DNA of 26,888 bases from Rhodospirillales bacterium (GTDB lineage Bacteria; Pseudomonadota; Alphaproteobacteria; Rhodospirillales; Defluviicoccaceae): NCBI GenBank assembly GCA_016712375.1, contig JADJRE010000034.1, forward strand, positions 1-26,888, in the 5' to 3' direction. Under the pieces are notes generated by a model that saw nothing but the letters and a program-made list of their open reading frames with translations, had not been told where the DNA came from and did not search any database. Shown here one piece after another: positions 8,605 through 16,820 of the stretch (the first letter of the stretch is position 1; each line of letters opens with the position of its first letter). The translations under genes were made by a program, and so were the position numbers.

Positions 8605-8965
8605 TCAGCGCGCCACGAACTTGAAGAAGCGGCTGGTCTGGCCGTCTTTGGTCTCTTCCCGATAGAGGAACGCCAGCTTGTGCTCATCGAATTTCTTGAA
8701 GAACGCATCCCAAGAGATTTCTTCGAGGCTTGGCGTTGGCTCGGCAAAATCGATGCGGAGAATTCCGGCATCATCTCCCGAGAGGGTGCTGGCGACGGAA
8801 GCAGGCCGTCCACCGCGCCTCGGCCCACTTGCGGATGGTTCCGTGATCCGTGGTCTGCTGTGAGCCGTGGCCTTTTGAGGAAGTTACGTCCTGTTGGCGA
8901 ACGCTCGCCCCCTCCTGCGGATCCTTCTTTTCATTTGCCGAGCCCGACTTTGCTTGTGCTGCCAT
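8605..8965 (-). CDS. Small conserved soluble protein, often mis-named glucan-branching enzyme (frameshifted)
   Basis: The first 50 or so codons (start ATG 8963-8965) read SSKGHGSQQTTDHGTIRKWA, and then the frame breaks. In the next frame the protein continues GGRPASVASTLSGDDAGILR, IDFAEPTPSLEEISWDAFFK and ends RFFKFVAR (stop 8605-8607). Joined, this is about 120 residues with the family pattern DH-x-x-IRKWAE-x-x-GG-x-PA and LEEISWD-x-FF-x-x-F-(D/E). Such proteins of unknown function are common in Proteobacteria and have been mis-named 1,4-alpha-glucan branching enzymes. The shift is near 8815-8820, where a CG pair seems lost from a GCGCGG run (or one base added). The exact EcfG promoter at 9013-9037 points to stress induction. 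Confidence 0.7.
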
Positions 8966-9012
8966 CTCGATGCTCCGTCGTTGTCTTCGCGATGCCAGAA
9001 ATCACCCGTGGC

Positions 9013-9037
9013 AACGTCCCCCTCTGGTGGGAGTTCC
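9013..9037 (-). promoter_or_regulatory. sigma-EcfG (general stress response) promoter
   Basis: On the minus strand GGAAC (9033-9037), 16-base spacer, CGTT (9013-9016): an exact consensus match. It is about 48 bases upstream of the small soluble protein start at 8965. Confidence 0.75.
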
Positions 9038-9196
9038 ACTTGCAGGCGGGCTTCATGGTGTGAGGGCAGTAGTTGCACCCGCCTTCGCGCCCTTGCATTC
9101 ATCGGCGGCTTTATGCAGCGTTTGTATACCAATCCCCGCAGAAGCCCGCGGCCAAATCGTTTTCCATGGACGCGCCGGTCGTCGTCGCTGACGAAA

Positions 9197-10264
9197 TCAT
9201 TTCGCGTCGCTGCGTCGGGGAGACGTAGTCCATGCCTGGCGAACGAAGCGACGACCGGGAACCTCGACGTAGCGATAGGTCATTGTCGCTAGGCCAACCG
9301 TCACAGTCACCATCCCTGCCGTCAACAGGAAGGAGGTGGAAGCGGCGAGCTTGCCCCCGATCGGCCACGTCAAATCCCTGAACAGAACGCGGGTGGTGAC
9401 ATACTGGACGAGGCCGTGGAGAAGATAGAGCGAGTAGGAAATTTCGCCAAGCCAGACGAGAGGTCTGGCGTTCAGCACGGCGGCGACGACCCCACGGTTG
9501 CCGACCAGCGAAAGGACAAGGACTGCGAACAGCAGCACGATCGCGAGGTCGGCTGCGCGGCGGTGCAAAAGCACAAACGTGAGTCCAATCAAGCCAATCG
9601 CAACGGCATCGTGCCGAAGGACTTGGGCGCCGACTCCGCGCCGGTAAGCGATGTAGAGGAGGGAACCGAGGAGAAATTCCGGCAGGCATCTCAGGAGCGT
9701 CAGCGGGCCGTCCCACTGATTGAAATTGTCCTTCGTAAGCAAGGCGAGCCAACCGATCGCAGCGACGATCGCGCCAGTCATCGCCGCTTTCGAGACCAGC
9801 CCGGCGCGCCAGATCGTCGGCAGGGCGAGAGGGAAAACGAGATAGGCGATGAACTCGACGCTGATCGACCAGGCCGGATAGTTCCAGCTGAGGTCGCTCG
9901 CCCGCAGGCCCTGAAGCATGAAGAGGTTGGCGAAAAGCGCGCTGAGCGATCGCGCGCCTTCCAGAGGGATCATCTCGAACGTTCCCGTAGCCGCATATTC
10001 CGCCGCCCGGGCGGCCAGTGAGGTCGCAACGAAAAGACCGAGGATGAGGAGATGGACGGGGTAGAGGCGCGCGACCCTCGCCTTCAAGAAATCTAGATAA
10101 TTGCTTCCCACGTCTTGAAGGAACATCCCATGATATACGTGGGCCATGACAAAGCCGCTGAGGATAAAGAACATGTCGACGGCGAGATATCCGTTGCCAA
10201 CCACACCGGTGTAGTACTCAGGGTGCAAGCTCGGAAAATACTGGAACGTATAATGATAAATCAC
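9197..10264 (-). CDS. Acyltransferase 3 family membrane protein
   Basis: 355 residues from GTG 10262-10264. The sequence shows AVDMFFILSGFVMAHVYH, ARVARLYPVHLLIL, NYPAWSISVEFIAYLVFP and a late WLGEISYSLYLLHG, all typical of the acyltransferase-3 (OafA/NodX-like) fold with about ten helices. It should move an acyl group, usually acetyl, onto a surface polysaccharide or lipid at the inner membrane. The true N-terminus appears to lie upstream: the same frame reads LTPLRGLAAIWVV before the GTG, exactly the family's usual first helix, but runs into a TAA at 10313-10315 with no usual start codon. So either a frameshift removed the first residues or a non-standard start (CTG at 10291) is used. Confidence 0.87.
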   Translation of the reverse strand: MIYHYTFQYFPSLHPEYYTGVVGNGYLAVDMFFILSGFVMAHVYHGMFLQDVGSNYLDFLKARVARLYPVHLLILGLFVATSLAARAAEYAATGTFEMIPLEGARSLSALFANLFMLQGLRASDLSWNYPAWSISVEFIAYLVFPLALPTIWRAGLVSKAAMTGAIVAAIGWLALLTKDNFNQWDGPLTLLRCLPEFLLGSLLYIAYRRGVGAQVLRHDAVAIGLIGLTFVLLHRRAADLAIVLLFAVLVLSLVGNRGVVAAVLNARPLVWLGEISYSLYLLHGLVQYVTTRVLFRDLTWPIGGKLAASTSFLLTAGMVTVTVGLATMTYRYVEVPGRRFVRQAWTTSPRRSDAK

Positions 10265-10319
10265 GACCCAGATTGCTGCCAGTCCTCGCAGCGGCGTGAG
10301 TGACTGAAGGTATTATCGG

Positions 10320-10672
10320 CTCTGGTAATCTGCCATTTGGTGCGTTCCAGAGCGAGCCTTTGAAGCCTCCCGGGACGACGAGGCTCGTTAGAACCACCCG
10401 GCAACCTTGCCGTCCCATTTCAAATCGATGGGGAAGCCAGGTGTTCCCGACAAAGCGGCGCCCGAGTTCCATGCGGGACCGGACCCCCTGCCACAGGTCG
10501 ACGTTGAGCGTGCCTTTGGCCGCTGTGAATGCTGATCGCGTCAAGCTGGCGCCGAGCGATGTACATCGGCAGAGTGAGCGACGCTGCCAGGAGCACGGCG
10601 ACGAGGCCGAGGACGATGAGCAGGATCGTGAGCCAGCGCGGCCAGTGACGATCCGCCTGTGCGGCGCGTCAT
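10320..10672 (-). pseudogene. Unrecognised membrane-anchored protein, frame-disrupted
   Basis: After an ATG at 10670-10672 (with AAGAGAAG before it), the minus strand encodes WLTILLIVLGLVAVLLAASL then TLPMYIARRQLD, a clean transmembrane anchor, in one frame, and in another frame VVLTSLVVPGGFKGSLWNA. The two pieces look like parts of one protein whose frame has been broken at least twice. I do not recognise the family. It lies between the PRC-barrel and acyltransferase genes on the same strand and may have been their operon partner. Confidence 0.35.
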
Positions 10673-10707
10673 CGCTTCTCTTCACCGCTGGAGCTGACCG
10701 GCGATCC

Positions 10708-11487
10708 CTAACGTTGGGCCTGCCGCCGCCACCACTCGTCGATCCTTCGCCAATCCTCGGTCGGGATCGCCGCATTGGTCACGGTCGGTGCTTGGGAAAA
10801 AATCTGCTCGTCGATGTCGGCGACGAAGGTGTCGCCGTCCCCGGTAACTCGAACACGTTCCATGCCGATCGGAGTTAGGTTCTCGCCGAAGCCGAGGAAG
10901 CCGCCATGCTGAACGAGGACGTAGCGCTGACCGTCGGCGCCAAGGACAATATCCTCTATCGTCCCCAGTGCCTGCCCATGGCTGTTGACGACACCGGCGC
11001 CAATCATATTGCTGGCGCGCAGTGACTTCGGGAACTTGGCGAGGGTCACCGCCGACTGCAGCCGTTGCTGCCGCTGCACCTGCTGCCGCTGCTCCTCCTG
11101 TTTTTTGAGAAGCCCGCGCAATTGCTCGTTGATTTCATGGCAGCCGTCGCCGTCGCCGGCTCGGGCGAAGACGAGCGCGGCGTCGCGTAATGTTCGGAGA
11201 TCGCGGCGTGGGAGCAGAGGGTTCTTGTACTGGTCCGATGTCGCCCAGGACATCAGGTCCTGCAGTTCGTTGCGGCAGGCTTGCAGGTTGGCCGGCCATC
11301 CTTCCGCGTCGGCTGGCATCAGCCCGCCCCCCGATGGCTCGGCCGCGCCATTTTTCGGAGATTGGCCGGCAGCAGCGTCCGCGGTCGGGGATTGCGCTTG
11401 GCCGGGCTGTTCCGCCGCCTGCGCAGGCGGGACCCAGGCCGCTGACGACACCGCAAGCAGGAGAGCCGAAAGTGCTAGCGCGCGCAT
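10708..11487 (-). CDS. Secreted PRC-barrel domain protein
   Basis: 259 residues. The ATG at 11485-11487 is chosen because GAGGAGA lies six bases before it and a signal peptide follows (LALSALLLAVSSAAWVPPAQ, cut after AQA). A Pro/Ala/Ser-rich spacer leads to a helical region with a Gln-rich coiled coil (LKKQEEQRQQVQRQQRLQSA, about residues 130-150), then a PRC-barrel (IGAGVVNSHGQALGTIEDIV, LGADGQRYVLVQHGGFLGFG) and a short Trp/Arg-rich tail. It is paralogous in architecture to the gene at 3688 but has one barrel. It probably acts in the periplasm by binding partners; no enzyme residues are visible. A near-consensus EcfG promoter sits about 40 bases upstream. Confidence 0.83.
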   Translation of the reverse strand: MRALALSALLLAVSSAAWVPPAQAAEQPGQAQSPTADAAAGQSPKNGAAEPSGGGLMPADAEGWPANLQACRNELQDLMSWATSDQYKNPLLPRRDLRTLRDAALVFARAGDGDGCHEINEQLRGLLKKQEEQRQQVQRQQRLQSAVTLAKFPKSLRASNMIGAGVVNSHGQALGTIEDIVLGADGQRYVLVQHGGFLGFGENLTPIGMERVRVTGDGDTFVADIDEQIFSQAPTVTNAAIPTEDWRRIDEWWRRQAQR

Positions 11488-11525
11488 GGTATTCTCCTCG
11501 ACATCATTATCCGCTCGAAGAGAGC

Positions 11526-11551
11526 AACTTCGCCGTCCCTCACTTCGTTCC
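11526..11551 (-). promoter_or_regulatory. Near-consensus sigma-EcfG promoter for the second PRC-barrel gene
   Basis: On the minus strand GGAAC (11547-11551), 17-base spacer, AGTT (11526-11529). The -35 is perfect and the -10 has one mismatch to CGTT. Confidence 0.45.
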
Positions 11552-11620
11552 GCCGGGCGACGCCCCCAGAGGCGGCCCGCAGCCTGTGCGGAACCCTCTC
11601 CAACCGGCGCGAGCAAACGT

Positions 11621-12691
11621 TTAGTCTTCCTCGCGTGCTTTCTCCCGCCCCTCCTGGATGGCCCGCCGCGCTCGCCTGATAGTTTCCGTTTCCCGCGCCG
11701 GCGGCGCCTGCGCCCGCGAGGCGCCCGGCTGGTAGGAGAGCGCGATGTAGAACGGAAAGTGATCCGAGCCGATGTAGCCGAGGCGCCGCATCTCGAGGAG
11801 AACGAACGACTGCTCAAAGAACACGTGGTCGAGAGGCCAGCGGAGAAGCGGCCAGTTGGCGTTGTACGTGCTGTAGAGGCCGCGGCCGATGCGCGGGTCG
11901 AGGAGCCCGCTGACCCTCTGGAACAGTCGGGTGGTGTCGGACCACGCCACGTCGTTCAGATCGCCGGCGACGATGGCCGGGGCGGAGTCCGCACGCACCT
12001 TGCGGCCGACGATCAGCAGTTCGGCGTCGCGTTCGTCCGTGTCGTGCAGCAGCGGCGGGTTCGGGTGCACGCCATGAAAATCGATGACGTCGCCGGACGC
12101 GAGCCGCACGCCGGTTTCGATCGACGGGACGTACTCGTCGATGAGGAAACGGACGCGCGGATCGATCAGAGGCAGCCGCGAGAACAGTAACATGCCGTAG
12201 GTGTCGTCCTGCGGCTGCGCGACAACGTTGGGGTAGTCGTTCCGCAAGGGTTCCAGCCGAGCCGCCCACCAGGAGTCGGTTTCGACGAGGAGGACGAGGT
12301 CGGGGCGGAGATTGGCGATGTGCTGCAAGATCGGCGCCGCGTCACGATTGGACTGGCGGACATTGGCGACGAGCAGGCGTAGAACGGCGTCGCCGTCCCC
12401 GCGACGTCCCTCCTCTGCGCGCAGGGCTTCGACCGTGCTGAGGGGCGTGTAGGGATAGATTCGGTAGAGCTGATAAGAAAAGGCCAACGCCAAAATCCCC
12501 TGCCACAGCAGTGCCTGCCAGCGGGCGAAGCCGAACTGAACGATGGCGGCGATCACGACGACGGCGAGGAGAAACGCTATCTGGGCGCGTGGGAAATCCC
12601 AGATGCGGACGAAACGACTATCGGAGTGGAGAAACGGCAAGGCTGTCACGAGCAGCAGAAGGCTCCCTATGATCCATTGCGCGATCGCCAT
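11621..12691 (-). CDS. Endonuclease/exonuclease/phosphatase-fold membrane protein
   Basis: 356 residues from ATG 12689-12691. Three N-terminal transmembrane helices (about residues 4-20, 37-55 and 60-78) are followed by an EEP catalytic domain. The metal and catalytic signature is complete: LLVANVRQSN (about 106-115), LLVETDSWW (134-142, metal Glu 137), GVHPNPP (His 209), AGDLNDVAW (242-250), DHVFF (288-292) and SDHFP (309-313). This is the architecture of the membrane-anchored EEP proteins found next to stress or envelope genes; the substrate (nucleic acid, phospholipid or phosphoester) is unknown, and the active site probably faces the periplasm. The tail is Arg/Glu-rich. The frame is intact. 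Same strand as the MscS gene upstream and the PRC-barrel gene downstream, with gaps of 130-140 bases. Confidence 0.87.
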   Translation of the reverse strand: MAIAQWIIGSLLLLVTALPFLHSDSRFVRIWDFPRAQIAFLLAVVVIAAIVQFGFARWQALLWQGILALAFSYQLYRIYPYTPLSTVEALRAEEGRRGDGDAVLRLLVANVRQSNRDAAPILQHIANLRPDLVLLVETDSWWAARLEPLRNDYPNVVAQPQDDTYGMLLFSRLPLIDPRVRFLIDEYVPSIETGVRLASGDVIDFHGVHPNPPLLHDTDERDAELLIVGRKVRADSAPAIVAGDLNDVAWSDTTRLFQRVSGLLDPRIGRGLYSTYNANWPLLRWPLDHVFFEQSFVLLEMRRLGYIGSDHFPFYIALSYQPGASRAQAPPARETETIRRARRAIQEGREKAREED

Positions 12692-12830
12692 CTTCGGACC
12701 CCCTCGACGCAGAGACGTTAAAGTTCCGGTATGTGATCGTGCCCGTGTGGCCCTGCATCTCATCCGTCGCTTGACCTCGGCCGTCCGTTAGATCCGCTGA
12801 GCCCCGCTGGGGAGAGCCCGGCAGCCTCGA

Positions 12831-14149
12831 TTATTCCGGCGGTTTGGAGCTGTCGAGCAGATCGGTGCCGCGGCTCCGCTCCTGTTCGACGACGCGTTCG
12901 ATCGACCGGTCGCGCGACGTAGGAAACTCCGGCGCGCTCGTTCCGGTGGCCGGCTTCGGCTCCTGCCGCTTCGTCCCGCCATCTTGGGCGCGGCGGACGC
13001 GGATGGTCGCTTCCGGCGCGGCGACGTTCGCCTCCGTCATCCGGGTGACGACGACCCTGATCGCCTCGCTGCGCACCCGGAGGAAATCATGAGTGCTCTG
13101 GTCCATCCAGCCGGCGACGGTCAGCGACACGCCGACGTCGGGCACGTCCTGATAGAGCGCCGCCGGCGGCGGGTCGGTGAGCACGCCGTCCACCTCGGCG
13201 AGTGCGTCGGTCGCCACCTGCTGCGCCCTGGAGAGCTGCTCGTCCGGCGCGATACCGACCTGGAAGGTGAAGCGGCGCTGTGGGTGAGCGGTGAAGTTGA
13301 CGATCAGGCCCTTGAAGACGGTGGCGTTGGGGATGCGTACCTGGTTGCCATCGAGGGTGAGGAGGACGGTGGCGCGCGAAGTCAGCCGGACGACGAAACC
13401 TTCGTGCTTTTCGATGCGGACGTAGTCTTCCGCATCGAAGGGCCGGCGAAGGCTGAGGAGGATGCTGGCGATGTAGTTCTCGACAGTGTCGCGCAGGGCG
13501 AATCCCAGGGCGAGGCCGAGAATGCCGGCGGCACCGAGCAGCGTGTTGACCAGGCCGCTGGCATCAAGCAGCAGCATGGCGAGCGCCGCACCGCCGATCA
13601 GGACGATCCCCTGAGCGACCTGCGCGAGGAGATGGGCGAGGAACGCGTTGGCCGCGAGATGCCGGTAAAGGCCTTGCCGCCGTGCCAGCCATCGGCCGAG
13701 GAGGACGGCGGCGGCCATGATCGCCAAAGCGACGAGCAGGACCGGCAGCAGGCGGATGAAGCCGAGCCAGGCTTCGTGCAGCCGTCGCAGCGCCGGCGTC
13801 ACACGGCTCTCCAGGTCCTGGGCCACCTCGATCCGGTTTTCCACCTCGGCGACCCCCTTCACGTTGCGCGCCAGACGCCCCGCCTGCTCCCTCAACGCCT
13901 GGCCGCTCACCTCACCGCTGAGCACGACGACCCCCGAGCTAACCTGCGTACACCGGCGCGAGCCCTTCGATCGTGTCGAAGGTCGTACGCAGGCGTTGCT
14001 CGATGGCGCGGATCCTCCTGCGGACGGACGCCAGGCTCCACGGCCGGTGTGGGCGAGGGCTGGGCCGCCTTGTCCGGTGCAGTGCGCGGTGTCGGCAGGA
14101 ATCCCTCCTGCGCCGCCGCCGGCATCGCTCGCGGCAACAGAATGAGCAT
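12831..14149 (-). CDS. MscS-type mechanosensitive channel with periplasmic BON-like domain (frameshifted N-terminus)
   Basis: The intact C-terminal part has the MscS core: pore-helix sequence ASGLVNTLLGAAGILGLALG, then FALRDTVENYIASILLSLRR, the beta-domain GNQVRIPNATVFKGLIVNF and a polar tail. Before it are two or three helices and a BON-like module (SGVVVLSGEVSGQALREQAG, then NVKGVAEVENRIEV). The N-terminus uses three frames: a signal peptide (LILLPRAMPAAAQ) to about 14030, then RIRAIEQRLRTTFDTIEGLA to about 13950, then the main frame. So two indels interrupt the gene. The start is uncertain; ATG 14147-14149 is the nearest, but the EcfG promoter at 14300-14324 allows one further upstream. 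The role is protection against hypo-osmotic shock in the inner membrane. Confidence 0.85.
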
Positions 14150-14299
14150 GAGAATGATGACAGGTGCTAGCGAAACAGCACTGCGGTTCGCCGCCCGGAC
14201 GGTTCGCCAAGCGCGGGACGCACCCGGCCTCGGGAATGAGCCAAATGGAATGATGCGCTCCAGGGTTGGTTCGAGCAAGCGCCGCCGCGGCAGAGTGCG

Positions 14300-14324
14300 A
14301 ACGACGCTGGTGAGCGATGGTTCC
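14300..14324 (-). promoter_or_regulatory. sigma-EcfG (general stress response) promoter
   Basis: On the minus strand GGAAC (14320-14324), 16-base spacer, CGTT (14300-14303): an exact match pointing at the BON-MscS gene, with a leader of up to 150 bases. Confidence 0.7.
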
Positions 14325-14785
14325 AGTCGGGATCCCGGACCCAGCAACCTCACCTCGAACCGCTGTTTCCTCCGCTTTCTGGACGGGGCGTTGAAGCCGG
14401 AGCGGATTACCCCCGAGGAGGTGCTCGCGGCGCTGCGGGCATCGGGATTGCCCGTCGCGAGCACCGTCGCCGCCGTGGTGCTGACCGAAGTGTCAACCCT
14501 CGCCACCGTCGACCGCCGGCGCCGCACGGGCTCGCCGCCGGGCTGAGAGGGCAATCCGTTCGCCATCGCCTTGCGGTTGCGGTCGGGCGTCATCTGCCCC
14601 CTGGGCCTGCTTGCAAGCGCGCGGGCGTAGTCCATGAGCAAGTGGCGTAGGCGATGCCGCCGTTGCCGCGGCCGCCGCGGGCAATCGGATCCAAGGCAAT
14701 CCTCGCCCGCGTCATCAAATCCAGAGGTCGACGAGACGGCCGCGGGCAACCATCGGCTCAGCTGGCCCGCCGGCGTCGGGCCGGT
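14325..14785. other. Gene-poor stretch
   Basis: About 460 bases between the MscS promoter and the end of the AI-2E gene. Several long open frames exist here, but all are Arg/Ala/Pro/Ser-rich with no recognisable domain, typical of chance frames in GC-rich DNA. I see no RNA gene or repeat. Confidence 0.4.
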
Positions 14786-15817
14786 TCATCCGGTCCGCTC
14801 CAGGGTGTCCTCGACGTAGAGCTTCCGCACCAGCACCATCATGACAACGATCAGCGGCGTTGCGAACAAGAGGCCGGGGAAGCCGAACAGTACGCCGAAG
14901 ATGATGACGGAAAGGATGCTGAGCGCCGGCGGCAGGCTCACCGCCCAGCGCTGCGCGAGCGGGACGATGACGTTGCCCTCGACCTGCTGCACCAGCGCGT
15001 AGAGAAGTGCGACATAGAGCGCGGTGATCGGGCTCTGCATGAATGCTACGAGAACGGCCGGCACCGCGGCGACGACCGGTCCGATGTACGGGACAAAATC
15101 GAGAAGGCCGGCGAGCACGCCGAGCGACAGCGCCAGTGGCACCCCCAGCATCCAAAGGCCGACGCCGGTGAGCAGGCCGACGCAGGTCATCGCCAAGAGT
15201 TGCCCGACGAGCCAGCGCCGCAGCGCATCGCCCGCGGCGTCGAGTGCGTCGCCGGTCCGCCCGCGCGCGCGCATCGGCAGGAGGCGGAGCATCCCCCGCT
15301 TGTAAAGGCCCGGGTTGGCGGCGAGAAACAGGCCGAGGAAGAGGACGAGGGCGGTGTTGGCGAGGGCGCCCAGGGTGCCGGACGCGAAGCTGCCGAGGCG
15401 CGAGACCGACGGCATCACCGGGTTGCCGCCTGACTGCTGCAGCATCTCGATGAGGCGCTGCCCCGTCGCCGTCTGCTGAATGGCGTCCCTGGCTCTTGCC
15501 CAGGCGTCGGGCAGCTGCGTTGCGAGCTGCGCAAGCTGTTCGGTCAGCCGCTCGTCGATGACATAGAAGGTGCCGCCGAAGAGCCCGACGACGCCGACGA
15601 CGGCAAGAACGAGCGCCCAGCGCTCGGGAAGCGACGTCATCCGCGCCAGCGGATCGCTGACCGCCCGCAGCAGCGCCGCGAGGAGGATGCCGCCGAACAG
15701 CAGGATGAAGACGTCGGCAACCTGCCACGCGAGAAAAAGTCCCGCAGCCACCGCAGCCGCGATCAGCACCCGTTGCGTGTAGCTCGCGCCCGGCGCGGTT
15801 CGCGTCGGCATGTCCAT
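14786..15817 (-). CDS. AI-2E family transporter (PF01594-like permease)
   Basis: 343 residues from ATG 15815-15817. Eight helices in the AI-2E pattern: VLIAAAVAAGLFLAWQVADV, a long periplasmic helical region (about residues 85-140), LALSLGVLAGLLDFVPYIGP, VQQVEGNVIVPLAQRWAVSL and FGFPGLLFATPLIVVMMVLV. The family includes permeases reported for AI-2 export and for Na+/H+ or solute flux; the substrate here is unknown. The open frame extends upstream to a TTG at 15866-15868, but that codon overlaps the -10 element of an exact EcfG promoter, so it would not be in the mRNA. No good ribosome site is seen before the ATG. The frame is intact. Confidence 0.88.
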   Translation of the reverse strand: MDMPTRTAPGASYTQRVLIAAAVAAGLFLAWQVADVFILLFGGILLAALLRAVSDPLARMTSLPERWALVLAVVGVVGLFGGTFYVIDERLTEQLAQLATQLPDAWARARDAIQQTATGQRLIEMLQQSGGNPVMPSVSRLGSFASGTLGALANTALVLFLGLFLAANPGLYKRGMLRLLPMRARGRTGDALDAAGDALRRWLVGQLLAMTCVGLLTGVGLWMLGVPLALSLGVLAGLLDFVPYIGPVVAAVPAVLVAFMQSPITALYVALLYALVQQVEGNVIVPLAQRWAVSLPPALSILSVIIFGVLFGFPGLLFATPLIVVMMVLVRKLYVEDTLERTG

Positions 15818-15841
15818 GCTGTGATCCGTGCTGTGATCCGT
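15818..15841. repeat. Tandem 12-base repeat before the AI-2E start
   Basis: GCTGTGATCCGT occurs twice head to tail (15818-15829 and 15830-15841) directly before the ATG of the AI-2E gene. It would be leader RNA if transcription starts from the EcfG promoter, or would encode DHSTDHS if an upstream start were used. Confidence 0.7.
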
Positions 15842-15866
15842 CGTCCCGCGCACTTGGCCAGTCGTC

Positions 15867-15891
15867 AACGCCGGGCGAGGCTCTCCGTTCC
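15867..15891 (-). promoter_or_regulatory. sigma-EcfG (general stress response) promoter
   Basis: On the minus strand GGAAC (15887-15891), 16-base spacer, CGTT (15867-15870): an exact match. It is 50 bases before the ATG of the AI-2E gene and helps to choose that start. Confidence 0.75.
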
Positions 15892-16147
15892 GTCGGCGGC
15901 GCCCGCCGCTGCTTCCGAAACACTGGCGCCGAGTGCCGGATCGTCAAGGCCTGCATTCTTCAGAGCGCGCTAGGAGAAGCCCTGCAACTCTTTCTTGAGT
16001 CCCTTGACCGATACACGCTCTCGGATCTGCTGGTGCCTGGCCAAATCTGTCGCGATCATTCCCGCGCCAGACCTGTCGCCGCACATCGTGGGGGGCGGCA
16101 TTCCAAGCCCCCGCCAATCGGTTAGCCAGCCTAGACTAGGCCCGACG

Positions 16148-16720
16148 TCAGCCCCCATCGAAGTAAACGTGCTCCATCAGAATCTTGCACCCGAGACCGA
16201 TCAATACTACGCCGCCGACGATTTCGGCTCGCCGCCCCATGAGCACCCCGCACGCTCCGCCCAGCAGGACGCCCGCGGTCGACAGCAGGCAGGCGACGCC
16301 GCCGATCACCGCGCAGGCAACTGCGATCGGCTGACCCAACAACGGAATGGTAATGCCGGCCGCCGCCGCATCGATACTGGTTGCGATTGCGGCAGTGGTC
16401 AGTGCCCAGCCGGTGTAGACCTTCACGGGGCCGGGCGGCGTCCCATCGTCCGCGGCAACGCCGGTGCGCACCATCCGTCCGCCGAGCAGCGTGAGCAGGA
16501 TGAAGGCAATCCAGTGATCAATGTCTCGGATCACTGATTCGAACGCCAAGCCGAGAGACCACCCGATCAGCGGCATCATTGCCTGAGCTGCGCCGAAGGC
16601 AAAACCGACACGCAAGGCGTCTGACGCGGTCGGATTAGGTCGTGCTGCCGCGCCCTGGCTCAAAGCGGCGGCGAACGCGTCCATGGCAAGAGCGAGAGCC
16701 AGCAGCAACAGGGCAGTCAT
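16148..16720 (-). CDS. mntP: Manganese efflux pump MntP
   Basis: 190 residues, the usual length. Six helices with the two duplicated MntP signatures: ALAMDAFAAALSQGA (about residues 10-24) in helix 1 and TAAIATSIDAAAAGI (about 109-123) in helix 4, whose Asp residues are needed for Mn2+ export. It exports Mn2+ across the inner membrane. I looked for a yybP-ykoY (Mn2+) riboswitch in the 230 bases upstream and did not find the conserved loops; that region is instead the 3' end of a nuclease gene on the same strand, so MntP may be transcribed from the nuclease promoter. The gap to the AI-2E gene has no gene. Confidence 0.93.
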   Translation of the reverse strand: MTALLLLALALAMDAFAAALSQGAAARPNPTASDALRVGFAFGAAQAMMPLIGWSLGLAFESVIRDIDHWIAFILLTLLGGRMVRTGVAADDGTPPGPVKVYTGWALTTAAIATSIDAAAAGITIPLLGQPIAVACAVIGGVACLLSTAGVLLGGACGVLMGRRAEIVGGVVLIGLGCKILMEHVYFDGG

Positions 16721-16820
16721 CGACGGCTGCGCCAGTTAGCCCGAGATGCGGGAATTGCTCGCACCAGCACAACAAAAATGAGCGCGTTGGGGCCGAGCCT
16801 GTCGATGCTTTCGCACCCGC

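Noticed and set aside
12984..14546. A 520-codon open frame on the plus strand
   Set aside because: It lies opposite the MscS gene; its composition is Glu/Asp/Arg/Gly-rich without any domain, the typical antisense shadow in GC-rich DNA.
14715..15956. A 413-codon minus frame overlapping the AI-2E gene
   Set aside because: Arg/Ala-rich shadow in another frame; the AI-2E frame has clear helices and motifs.
15970..16158. A 62-codon minus frame downstream of mntP
   Set aside because: No ribosome site, no recognisable domain and a small overlap with mntP; weak evidence for a gene.
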